The position numbers were made by a program, and so were the translations under genes. Below are positions 1 to 10,119 of a DNA stretch of 64,000 bases, piece after piece. The stretch is from positions 7,378,001 through 7,442,000 of the forward strand of contig JAJQJQ010000004.1 in assembly GCA_028622995.1 (NCBI GenBank), in the 5' to 3' direction. Source of the DNA: Panagrolaimus kolymaensis. Lineage: Eukaryota > Nematoda > Chromadorea > Rhabditida > Panagrolaimidae. The notes beneath the pieces are model-generated. The model saw only the letters and a program-made list of their open reading frames with translations, was not told the origin of the DNA and did no database searches. Numbering within the stretch: the stretch's first letter is position 1; each line of letters starts with the position of its first letter.

Positions 1-257
1 TATTTCTATTTCACAGTTTTTATCTTTATAATAATCTATTTCTTAAAAAAAATAGTGACAAAACTATTATAATTTTAAAAAAGAAAACCCATTATTCAGT
101 TGCTGGTTGCTATCGATTGACAGTTTTTTTCTTTGTAATATCCTGTTTTGTGCTGCCATTCAAAATATTTTAAAGTTTTTATTTTTGCTGCAACAAAAAA
201 TTCTTTTGTCGCAGTTTTATTTTTTATTACAAAAAAAGAAAAGAAATTTGTTTCAAC

Positions 258-1158
258 CAGTGTTGTTACTTTCTAAAATTTTCGGCTCCAGTTCCGCTCC
301 GCGCTCCGGCCATTTTTTTACTTTGGCTCCAGCTCCGCTCCGGGCTCCAGTCAATTTTTGTTCTTGGCTCCGGCTCCGCTCCGAGCTCCGACTTATTTTT
401 TTCCACATTTTTTTCAAAGCCCAAAAAAATTATTTGTTAGTAAATGGCTCTTTTTAAACCTTAATTTGCTTATTTTTTAAGTAATTTTATGAATTATTAA
501 AAAAAGAAACAACAATAACAAATTATTCTATATCTTTAACTGTATTTTGGTTTGAGTTTAAAAAGACTTCCAATTTCAACAGATCATCTTTTGATCTATT
601 TTTGTATTGTCATTAAAATTGTAAGTAGTATTTCAAGCAAATTTTCTCAAATGAAACTTAAAAGCAGGAGAAAATGAGTTTAGAGATTTTCAAGAAAAAT
701 ATCTAGGGTATTATCAAAATGATTATAAATTTAAAAATACAAAAATAAGAATTTTGGGATAATTACAAATAAAAATTTTTGATGCAAGCTCTTTTTTAGT
801 TAAAAGGAAATTAGACGGTATAGAAAAAAAGAGCTTTCAGTAAATTTAGAAATTACAAATCTTTTTTCTTTGACAAAACATTTTAACGTAAAGATTAAAA
901 AGAAAAAAAACTGTATATGTGGTGTAAACCAAAATTGTCTGATCTTCTTTCAAAATATAAAGTTATAGCGCAAAAAAAGCACAAAAAAATTTTTTACAAA
1001 AATTTTCAGCTCCAAGAAAAACAATTTCGTGCTCCGGCTCCGCTCCGGGCTCCGGCTAAATTTATTTTGTAGCTCCAGCTCCGCTCCGAGCTCCGACCTG
1101 GAGCGGAGCGGAGCGGAGCACTCCGGAGCCGGAGCTGGCGGAGCAAGTAACAACACTG
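258..1158. mobile_element. Non-autonomous hAT-type element, 901 bp, with 8-bp target duplication
   Basis: The ends are inverted (CAGTGTTGTTAC at 258, GTAACAACACTG ending at 1158). The 8-bp direct repeat GTTTCAAC flanks them at 250-257 and 1159-1166. CAGNG ends with an 8-bp target duplication are the hAT signature. The homologous undisrupted site exists at 8494-8487 (ATTTCAAC) in the parent of the inverted copy, giving an empty-site comparison. Both subterminal regions (about 290-395 and 1030-1145) are GC-rich arrays of GCTCCGCTCCGG-type units in an AT-rich background. The middle holds no convincing reading frame, so transposition would have needed a transposase from elsewhere. Confidence 0.85.
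280..400 (+). repeat. GC-rich GGCTCCGCTCCG array inside the hAT-type element, left side
   Basis: Three units of roughly 47 bases, each with a GGCTCC(A/G)G(T/C)TCCGCTCCG core followed by a T-rich spacer. A related array lies at 1030-1145 on the other side of the element, ending in GGAGCGGAGCGGAGCGGAGC. The open frames running through both arrays (107-457, 1029-1220) are products of the repeat and not genes. Confidence 0.8.
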
Positions 1159-1689
1159 GTTTCAACCAATATTTTTTCCCCTTACTTTCCAGCTTATTTT
1201 TTTCTTTTTTACAAGCTTGAAACTTAAACGTTGTCGTTGTTGATTTTTGTATGTAGGAAGATATCAATAACAAGCAAAAAGTCAAAGAAATTAATAAAAA
1301 AGAACTCAGTTTGTTGACAATTATTGTATTTTTATAAAAGATAGCTACGATGCAGTTTATATTTTCATTAAAAATTTTATTTCGCATACCAAATGTTGTA
1401 TATATGGGGCAGTTTTTATATTTTCTGTTAAACAAACCGAAAAATGCTTTTTTACATGGAAAATTAAAAAACCATTAAAAATGTTATTACTACCGCAGTT
1501 TTATTTTTCGAGCTTAAAAAAATTGAAGCCAAATGTTGGATGCATTTGGAATACGAAGCCCTCCATCAAAAAGTCAACAAATTCCCGATAAATTTGTTTC
1601 CCGATATATGACAAGTTTATATAAATTTCTTGGACATAATAATGAAATTATTTTCAATCGATCCTTTCGATGAGTTTTTTATAGGATGG

Positions 1690-3205
1690 AAAAAGCAATT
1701 GATATTATAAAAACACAGTTTAAATGTTTCTTTATTTGTGAATGAGCATTAATTAAATAATAAACCACGATTTTTTTTCTTTATCAAATAGGGAAAACAA
1801 TGGTTTACGTGTGGAGCCAGTTAAATTAATTTAAATTCTATCTCCTTAGAGTCAAAAAGAAGATAATAAAAGCATTGAAGGTTATGAAATCTTGAGAAAA
1901 AATCGATTATCATTTGAAATTTGATAAACAAAAATTAAAGAAAAAAAATTATCTCTGTGAAGAAAAGTGAAATCTCACCCATAAGGCATTTCAGTGAACT
2001 ATGTTAACATTGCTCCAGTTTTATAACGCATGTTAAAACCAATACCAAAATTTAATGTGTTGCCAGTTATGAACTTCAAATTTTTACAATTAGATATAAT
2101 TTATTTTCTATCCTTAATGGAATGTGGTCCGTAGCTACAGTTTAAAATTTTTGATCGAAGCAAACTTTATTTTAATGTAAAGTTAATTTAGAATTTAATT
2201 TTAACAGAAACTTTGAACATTCAGATTTTCTGTTTAGATTTAAAAATTTGTGTTACTTCCTATGAACTTTCAAAAAATATTTGGTTAATAATCTTTATCC
2301 AAAAGCAGTTTTATTATTAACTTACCGATTAACCAAAGTCATAAGATTTTCAATGTCTTTGATGTTCAGTTTAATGTGGCAATGAAGCCTAATCAAGTTG
2401 GTTTAAAATTTCCATATAAATTCGTTTTTTTTAACCAGTTTGTGATAAAACATAGTTTTAGAAAAATATATAAGAACACAAAGATATTTAATCAGAACTA
2501 CCATTTTGGGAATACAGTTTAAAAAAATAAAAAATAATTTAAATTTATTGCTCTAATGTCTACGGTATTCATGGGAATACAGTTATATAAAAACTTTTTG
2601 AATACTCTTAACATATCCTTAGGTTACAGAAACAAATACAAACAAACAAAAAAAAACAGTTTAAAGGTATTTAAAAAAAATTAAAGTTATGTTATGGGAA
2701 GGTATCAAAAAATTTAATGAAAATTTTGCGATTGTTCTAAAAAATGAGAATTTCATTGAAAATAAAGCCATTCATGGAATAATTCTTTTGTTCATATTAA
2801 CTATAAACTCCATGCATGGGTTATAGTTTTAAAAAATCATACACAATAAAAAAATATTTATACCATGATTACAGTTTTATTTTTTGTTTTAGATATTATT
2901 TTCTTATACCTTGATTTTATTCTTAAACGTTTTAGCCCTCATCTCATACTTATTGAAACAGTTAAATATATGTATTTAAAACAAATTTTAAAATTATGGA
3001 TATGAATCGGTGGCAGTTAAACCTTCGTTATTTAATTAAAGATGTTGAGAACTATAGAAAAGAATTAAAGTAACTCAGTTATGTCAAATAATAGTAGTAA
3101 TTTTTGAAAGTCTTTTTTTTCTGTGACAGTATCTAAATATAATGTAACAGATATAACTTTTTTAAATAAATGAGACAATTATAATGAAACAACGTGCACA
3201 GTTTT
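1690..3205 (+). other. Non-coding tract with plus-strand CAGTT(T/A) motif array
   Basis: No gene found. The plus strand carries CAGTT or a near match at 1716, 1818, 2016, 2064, 2138, 2306, 2367, 2436, 2515, 2580, 2657, 2872, 2959, 3014, 3076, 3127 (CAGTAT) and 3199, usually 45-100 bases apart. The array continues to the left at 14, 121, 212, 1307, 1353, 1410 and 1496, outside the transposable element. The reverse complement was not seen here outside that element. Motifs are preceded by any base and followed by AT-rich sequence, so this is not a tandem repeat. Function unknown; see findings. Confidence 0.75.
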
Positions 3206-3426
3206 ATGATAATTTTTACACAATCAAACATTAACAAATATTACATATTTAGAATAGCCTGTGTAAGAACCGTTATGCCTAAGCAATACCAATGGATTAT
3301 CAATAGCTATCAAATAAAAAGATATTTTTCACTTGCTGGAAAATAATAATTTCGATGTTTAGAAAATGGTTTAGAAATAAATATTATTAAATGAATAACT
3401 TTATTAACCAAAAAATTATATCCATG

Positions 3427-4395
3427 TTACAACAGCCTAATTATATAAAACGTTAATTCAATCCCAAGAAAACATGCAGCATTGGCAGGGAAAGCTCGAA
3501 ACATTCCAGGAACAAAACCTCTGAAGAAACCACGAAATCCTTCTTGTTTGAATATTTCTTGAACAACGCTTTGAATTCCATTTGGATATTGTCCTTCTGG
3601 AGCTGTTTGAAGACGAGATTTAATGACATCAGCGGGAATACAGGCCGAACATGAAATAGCACCAGCAAAGCCACCAGCAAAAAAAGATGCTATTGGTGAT
3701 AATGTTGTATCACTTTTGTTTATGGAGAATTGATTTTTGAGATATTCATAAATACAAATATAAAGGCCAGAAGATGGAATATCTAAAAATATATTGGTTA
3801 ATGGCTGAGAGCAAAAAAAAACTTTTACCTCTCAACAAAGTAGCTACAGATCCACGATAAAGGTTTCGAATTCCGCCTTCTTTGTATAGCTTTTTTACAA
3901 CATCCAAAGGTCCATCATACTTTTTCATATTTTCGTTTGATTGAATTTGAAGAAGGCATTTGATTCGTTCAGCAGGTATTGCTATGACAGCTGTACATAT
4001 TCCAGCAAATGCACCAGCATTAAAATTTTGAATAAATGTAAGTTTCTCGTCATGATGAGTTTGTTGAAGTCGTCGACCAACAGAACAACTACCAAAGAAA
4101 ATTGCATTAAGTGGAGTTGAGCCAACGAGAGGTGTAACCATTCCTTTATATAATGCCTAAAAATGGAATGATAAAAGCAAAAAAGTTTATCAATTAAAAC
4201 ATTTACTCGAAATCCCTCATTTTTGATAGTTTTTCTTGCACAATCCCAAGCTCCACTATACGTTGGTCCATTTCCATTAGATGACATAGTTTGAAGACGA
4301 ACTTTCACGGTATCAAAAGGATGTCCTGTTGCAATACAGCATGCTCCACCAACTCCACCAGCAAAAAAGTTTTCAATAAAATTGGTTTTTGACAT
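3427..4395 (-). CDS. Mitochondrial carrier, carnitine/acylcarnitine (DIF-1/SLC25A20) type, copy 1
   Basis: Inner-membrane transporter of the SLC25 family. Members of this subgroup exchange acylcarnitine for carnitine to feed matrix fatty-acid oxidation. Exons 4395-4207, 4156-3829 and 3782-3427 give 290 aa, the usual size. The three carrier repeats are visible: [11 protein letters not shown] (about residue 25), [10 protein letters not shown] (about 124) and [10 protein letters not shown] (about 221). The second signature is the form I know from carnitine/acylcarnitine carriers. The start [10 protein letters not shown] is shared with three paralogues at 10-13.6 kb, and exon lengths (328 and 356 for exons 2 and 3) are identical in all four. 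Exons and introns are almost identical to copy 4 (12618-13586), while the 3' flank (poly(A)-signal region near 3395) looks more like copies 2 and 3. That suggests a recent duplication or gene conversion. Substrate is inferred from family resemblance. Confidence 0.9.
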
Positions 4396-5466
4396 GTTTT
4401 TCTGTTTGAACACTTTGAATGTGCAACTGCACTCACTAAAAATGAACAAAAGTTTGAAACTGAAGAAATAAAAAGTGAACGAAAAAAAATGAAAGAGCTG
4501 AACGAAGAAAAAAATTATAATTTTTAAATGTGCATCTTTTTTTTTTGCGGCGATTTACAAGATGGATAAAAAAGAGAAGTTGCATAGAAAAATCTTCGAT
4601 GCACAAACATTTAAAAATATGTATCGACCAGAAGCGCTAATTCACAAACATTGAAATTTTTTATTTTAATGATTATATACTATGTAAAAGATCTAAATAC
4701 TACTTTTTATAAAACGACAGAAAGAAAATCCAAATTTTTTAATAGAAATAATGAGGGTGGAGGGGATTTATGAAAATGAGTTTTTTTTTTTCTGAAATTT
4801 TGTTTATATTTTTTAACAATCCTTCACTTTACAGTTTCAAAAAATAAGATATGATTCATAAATTTTATAAGCAAGTAAATTTTATATCATTTGCTAGCAG
4901 GTTTTAGTCTATAAAATTTTTTTTTAATTATTTTTGTTTTACTCATATGATTTACATGCTTAATTTTTGAGTTTAAAAACTGTCATCTTCAATAACATAT
5001 TTATTTAATAAACAAACAAAAAATTACAATTTCAAACGGTTTCCATACTTACATATTATTATTATATCTATATTTTGGTTTTGTTTTAAAATATTATTAA
5101 ACATATTTATTTATTTTTATGATTTTTTATGAAAATATTTTTTGTTTTTACCGTAAGGTTGCTTTAGGTGTTTGTTTTTAACTATAAACAATTTTTTTGG
5201 AGCTTCATTAACTGTTTTTAAATTTTTGGAATAGAAAAAACTGTTTTTACTTACAGAAAATTCTTAAAAAAGACATAAAAAAATAAAGAAAAACTGCACG
5301 TAGTTGTTTCAGACGGAATTAAGTTTCTTGGATTAGAAGCATTTAAATTTTTATGGAATTTATTATTCTAAAAATAAATTTTAAACTGTTCCTGAGTTTC
5401 ATAAGCGGATAATTTTTTTCCCAACAAATATATTTATTTATTTATACATTTAATTAATTTATTTAT
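4396..5466. other. Intergenic region between carrier copy 1 and the BMP-like gene
   Basis: AT-rich, with no gene seen. The left part is the 5' flank of the carrier. From 4982 rightwards the minus-strand CAGTT motif array begins (4982, 5214, 5243, 5296, 5388), so the array extends about 480 bases beyond the BMP-like stop codon. Several overlapping ATTTATTT runs at 5435-5470 provide AATAAA-type poly(A) signals for the minus-strand gene. Confidence 0.6.
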
Positions 5467-8400
5467 TTATTGACAACCACATTGAATAACAGACATATCC
5501 AAATATTTTTTAATTTTAACTTGATTATTATCTATAAATAAAAAGCTTAAAGGTTTATCCATTAAACTTGGAGCGCATAAAGCTTCCCCTGTTTTATTTT
5601 TATCAATTAAATGAATTAAAGTTTGAACGGTGGCATGATTGCTTGGATTAAATTTCATATCCAATGGAAATGGACAGCCTCCATCACAATAATTTGCTCG
5701 ATACCCTGATGGAGCTACCACGAATTCGCCCCATCCAATTGCATTAAAATCAATAAAAAGGGTTCGAACTCGGCATGAATCCACTCGAGGTTTAGCTAAT
5801 ATATCAATTATCGGTGATTTTTTATTTGGGCTTGAACTTGATGTATCTGAGGTTACAGGGATTTCATTATCTTCATCATTTTCTGATTCATCGTCATCAT
5901 TGTCATTATTATTTATATCATTTTCTGATGGAGTAACACCAGAAGCAGATGCAGGTGGTTGTGTAGCTGCAGCATCACGACGAATTCGATTACGATTAAT
6001 TGGTGGAGAAAATGGAAAACCAATATCAATCATATCATCATTTTCAACAAAAAATCCAACTCCAAAGCAATGAATATCAGATAGAAGAGGGGATTCAAGG
6101 GGATTGGAAAAATCTGAAAAAAATGGAAAAATTTTTTTAAATTTGAAATAATTAAAACTGGAATGGAATTTCTTTTATGAAGTTTTTTTTACTTCTGTAA
6201 ATTATTTTTTATTCCAAGAAAAATAAATGATAATCACTCTGTCTCTCTTACGATAATTTAACTGCGTTGTCCGTTGAAGGTTATTTGCAATAAAAAAATC
6301 TTCAAAAAAAGGAAAGAATCGACTTAAAATTTTCATTTAAAATTTTTTAGTAAGTTTTAGAGTACTCAAAAACTGTGAGTTACAACATTATTTTTTTGTT
6401 AAAACCATTTAAGAAATTTTTTTAAGATTGCATTTTATCAATATAATGTTAAAACTGTACAGTTTTTTCCAAGTTTGATTTACAAATTTATCAACATAAT
6501 CTCAAACTGTAACCTTGTACGAACGACGCACCTTAAAACTCCGGATAAGTGATTCCGGGCATTCAAAGCAAAGTATGCAACAACAAGAAAAAAAACTGGA
6601 TTTCTTTAGTTACCCTTTTTTTATTTTTGATAAAAGAAAAATTTCTTATTTTTAAAAACTGGAACCGATCGCGTTTAAATAAAGGTTTAAAACTGTGATC
6701 AAATTTTCATACTTACCATTTCCATCTTCAGTATTGCTATTATCAATTTTAACATAAAGTTTCCTTTGTGAATTTGGATAAAAAATCCAATTTTGAACTA
6801 TTTTTGTGACATTTAAAGCCAAAAGTTGTGTATCATTCATTCGAATAGTTTGACTACCATAAATTTCTTTTAATTCTTCACCTTTTTGTGAATATACTTT
6901 TATGGAATTAAGTGGAATGGAATCATTTTCAATAGCAAAATATAATTCTGCGTGAACTAAACGAAGTGAATCATCCGAAAGTGAATCTTCGCCGCCGCCA
7001 TCATTCGTGAAATCATATTCAATTAAATTATTTCCAAAATTTTTAGCTATTTCTGTATTGGATGTAATACTTTCAGGAACAAATCCAACAATGGAATCAA
7101 ATTCATCCGAATCGGAAAGGATTTTATTGAAATCAAAATCAGCTGTGCCGGTGTCTTTGTCGAGGTAACTGTAAAAAAAAAGAAGGAGGTTATTATGAGT
7201 TTCTAAAAGGGTTTTTTATAACTGATTAGAGGGAGGACTTTTTTCTCGTTATTCTGAAGCAATTAAAAACCCTCAAATTTATTTTTAAACTGGACATTAT
7301 GAAAAATTTGTGTTAAAAAAATATTTATTTTAAATTTTAAAACTGAGAGTAAAATAAATTGAGTGTGGATGCATGTAAGACAGAGGAAATGATTTTTTTT
7401 AAACTGAATGAACGGTTGGCATCTTTGGAAAATATCTATTTACCTTCAAAAAAAAACAAGGAAACCTTCCTTTTTTATTGCTAATCTTTAATTAGTCATT
7501 TGCTCTTGTGGAAATTAAAATTTAATAACTATTGTTTTTGTAAAACTGAGTTTTTGGCCAATAGGGCTTTGCAAATTCTCAAAAAAACAAAAAACATGAT
7601 TATAGAAATAATCTTTTCAACAAACAAACAAAAAACTGGCTCTGAATGCTTTTAATGAAACCCTTTTCTTTTACTAATAAATTTGGGTATAAAAAAAACT
7701 CACCGAAAGGATGGATTAAAAATAATTTCATTATTATGTCCAAGAAATTTATATAAACTTGTCATATATCGGGAAACAAATTTATCGGGAATTTGTTGAC
7801 TTTTAGATGGAGGGCTACGAATTCCAAATGCATCCAACATTTGACTTCGAATTTTGGTTATTTGAGCTCTGAAAAAAAAAATTAAACTGATTTAAGATAT
7901 ATTTTTTGGAGTTTTTTTATTTTCAAAGGAAAAAATCATTTTTGCGCAAGGATTTTAGAGAAATGAAAATTTGGATTGAAATTTTTAAGAAAAAAAACTG
8001 CACATTATTAAAAAAATTGGAAAAAGTTAAACAAATTTTTTTATTTATAAACTTTTTAAATTTTTTAAAAAATTAAACTGGGTATTCAAGCGCGCTTTGG
8101 TGAATTAGCTTACCGTGAAACAATTACGGGTACAGACATATCATTTTCGCCATCAATATAAATGGTGGTTGAAGCTCCTCCACCTGATGCTGCGGCATTT
8201 GATAATGTAAAATAATAATTAATTAAAATAAATAAAATTAATTGAAAATTAAATAAATTTTTTGATGAAAATAAAAACTGCATGATAACAACTATCTTTC
8301 TTTAAAAATAAATAAACATCACAAAAAACTGAGTTTTCTTTTTGTTTCTTTGACTTTTTGCTTGTTATTACTAGCTTCTTACATACAAAAATAAAAAGCA

Positions 8401-9140
8401 AGAACGACAAAGTTTAGGTTTTAAGCTTGTAAAAAGAAAAAATAAGCTGTAAAGTAAATATACGGCAAAAAATAAAAATGAAGTTGGTTGAAATAAATTT
8501 ATTTTCTCTTTTTTGTAAAAAATAAAATAAAACTGCGGCGGGAGAATTTCTTGTTGCAGCAAAAATAAAAGCTTTAAAATATTTTGAATTGCAACAGAAA
8601 ACAGGATATTACAAACAAAAAAACTGTCAATCGATAGCAACCAGCAGCTGAATAAAATATTTTTTGGTTGTAATAATTTTGTTACGATGTTTCAACCAAG
8701 GCAATAGATTCTTTAAATTTTAGATGATAAAAACTGTAAACTAAAAATTTTAGTGGATTAGTTTCGACGACGTCCAAAGCAAATCATAATCCACATAATT
8801 ACTTTGAAAATTTTTAATATTGCAAAATTTCAATGGTGAAAATTCTGTAAAAGGTTTAAACTGTAAAAAAGAATGGAAAGAATACGAAGAAAAAAACTGT
8901 AAAAGGAAAGTATGTCACGGAAACGCGAATAGGAAAAATGCAAAAAAACTGTGTATTCATCTTCCAATTAACAAGGGTGCTAGAGATCAGCAAACAAAAT
9001 TTTTAAAATAACAAAAAAATTAAAGTCTAATCTTTAAATAGAAAAATGAAAATTGTTATTTTCCATCCATAATCATTATTAAAAAACTTTAGGCCGAATA
9101 TGTCAAAATAAATGATAAAAAGATGTTTGAGAAAACTGAC
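4980..9140 (-). promoter_or_regulatory. Minus-strand CAGTT(T/A) motif array over the BMP-like gene and flanks
   Basis: Read on the minus strand, CAGTT occurs with its C at 9138, 8951, 8899, 8863, 8736, 8626, 8535, 8331, 8280, 8080, 8000, 7889, 7638, 7548, 7406, 7345, 7292, 7171, 6695, 6661, 6598, 6509, 6457, 6375, 6264, 6160, 5388, 5296, 5243, 5214 and 4982. That is 31 sites, nearly all in introns or flanks. The exceptions are 8280, at codons 2-3, and 7171, which overlaps an intron acceptor. I saw only one site in the opposite orientation (6461). By hand estimate, chance predicts two or three per strand in the 2.7 kb of non-coding sequence. The array stops sharply near 9140. The regulatory assignment is inference; the enrichment and strand bias are seen. 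Confidence 0.6.
5467..8283 (-). CDS. BMP/TGF-beta family secreted ligand
   Basis: Secreted dimeric growth-factor precursor that should signal through type I/II Ser/Thr kinase receptors and Smads. Exons 8283-8114, 7868-7704, 7168-6717 and 6113-5467 join in phase to 477 aa. Residues 1 to about 31 are a signal peptide with a hydrophobic core. Residues 32-304 are the propeptide, with typical LRLVHAELYF and LNVTKIVQNW motifs. RIRR at 305-308 is a furin-type site, followed by a long acidic Asn/Asp/Glu linker. The cystine-knot domain starts at Cys376 (CRVRTLFIDF) and ends CGCQ. Its NHATVQTL stretch places it with the BMP/DPP class. Cysteines are 376, 405, 409, 442, 474 and 476. The fourth canonical cysteine, which makes the intermolecular bond, is Leu441. 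Introns and flanks carry the minus-strand CAGTT array while exons avoid it. A decayed inverted copy lies at 1-1690. I cannot tell whether the C. elegans counterpart is DBL-1 or TIG-2. Confidence 0.93.
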
Positions 9141-10119
9141 ATAATAAACCACAAACAAACAAAAAAAGCGAGTAAAAGAAGAACGTAAGGAAAGGCGATC
9201 GACCATCAACCAAGTAAAAATATCTAACAACAAAAAACGACACTCGTGTCTTTTACTAATGAAAAAAATTTTGACTTCTTTTTTACATCGGTTTTTTTTT
9301 TGAAAAAAAAATAAAATAAAGGTAAATGTGATGATTGCAAAAATAAAAAAAATAGCCAGCAAGAAAGGTGAAAAGAAGAAGAAGAAGAAAATAACGAAAC
9401 AAAAAGCTTTTTTTTATTTGAAAAATGTGAAACAAGCAAAAGAGACAAATGTTTTTGGCAAAACATAAAAAAAAATGTGAGACACGACAGTGATGAAAAT
9501 GAACGAATGTATGTATGTCGAAGTTGATTGACATTGAGACGACGACGACAACTTTCAAATTTTCAACACTCACAAAAAAAATGGCTGATGTGAAAATAAT
9601 AAAAATTTTTTTTAATGACAACATTGGCATTTAAGGAAAATAAACAATCGTAAACATAGTTTGAAAAAAAAAATAGGAGAGAAGTTTGAAAGTAATAAAG
9701 TGGCATCGGTTGTTTTATGGAAGTATTTTAAATGAGATTTGTTTTATGGAAAAAAAGGCTTGAAGCAATAAAGTATGTGAGCTTATAGGGTTTTTTTTAG
9801 GTTTGAGGTTCGTCCATAACGCTTTATATTTTCATCAAAAGCTGGATTACAATAACTTACTCGAAAATAATAAAGGTTTGAAAAGAAAACAGAATTCATA
9901 GTCTCAAAAAAAAACGATCAAAGATACTTAAGTTTTATTGCAAATGTATTGAAAGTAGCAAATTTGGGGTATTTGAGTTAAGTAATAAAGCTATGGCAGA
10001 TAATAAAGTTTTTCATCAAACAAAGAAAGAAGAATGATTTTGATGTTTACAAAAAGGATTTAAAAATGAACACAAATTGTTAAATAATAACTTTATTAAT
10101 CAAAAAAATATATTTATTG
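8284..10119. other. Intergenic region upstream of the BMP-like gene
   Basis: No gene seen. Up to 9140 it carries the motif array and the stretch matching the inverted copy at 52-257. From 9140 on it is plain low-complexity sequence with purine runs (GAAGAAGAAG near 9375) that open spurious frames on the minus strand. ATTATT/CTTTATT near 10086-10095 is the probable minus-strand poly(A) signal of carrier copy 2. Confidence 0.6.

Larger units (their letters stand above)
1..1690 (+). pseudogene. Decayed inverted copy of the 5' half of the BMP-like gene
   Basis: Positions about 52-257 and 1159-1690 match, in reverse orientation, the upstream region, first exon start and second exon of the BMP-like gene at 5467-8283. 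The start codon region at 1352 still reads ATGCAGTTT, like the parent start at 8283, but the rest of exon 1 has diverged. The exon 2 copy at about 1512-1672 is highly similar to 7868-7704, with 6 bases missing near its start. The acceptor CAG has become CGAG, the donor GGTGAG has become GATGAG, and TAA and TGA stops lie in the parental frame near 1515-1530, so the copy cannot make the parent protein. A 901-bp transposable element interrupts it at 258-1158. I see no remains of exons 3 and 4 downstream. The copy is cut by the left window edge, so its full extent is unknown. Confidence 0.85.

Noticed and set aside
107..457. Open frame of 116 codons through the left GC-rich array
   Set aside because: It consists of phenylalanine-rich T-run translation followed by the GGCTCC repeat of the transposable element; no protein-like features.
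950..1435. Minus-strand frame of 161 codons and plus-strand frame at 1029-1220
   Set aside because: Both run through the right GC-rich array of the hAT-type element and cross its boundary into the pseudogene copy.
4980..9140. CAGTTT sites as cryptic 3' splice sites
   Set aside because: The bases before CAG are mixed rather than pyrimidine-rich, and the sites continue beyond both ends of the gene.
4980..9140. CAGTTT sites as a degenerate tandem satellite
   Set aside because: Sequence between sites shows no shared unit and the spacing is only loosely regular.
9027..9630. Overlapping minus-strand frames rich in Phe, Leu and Ser
   Set aside because: They are translations of poly-purine tracts (GAAGAAG, AAAAAA) and overlap each other in several frames.
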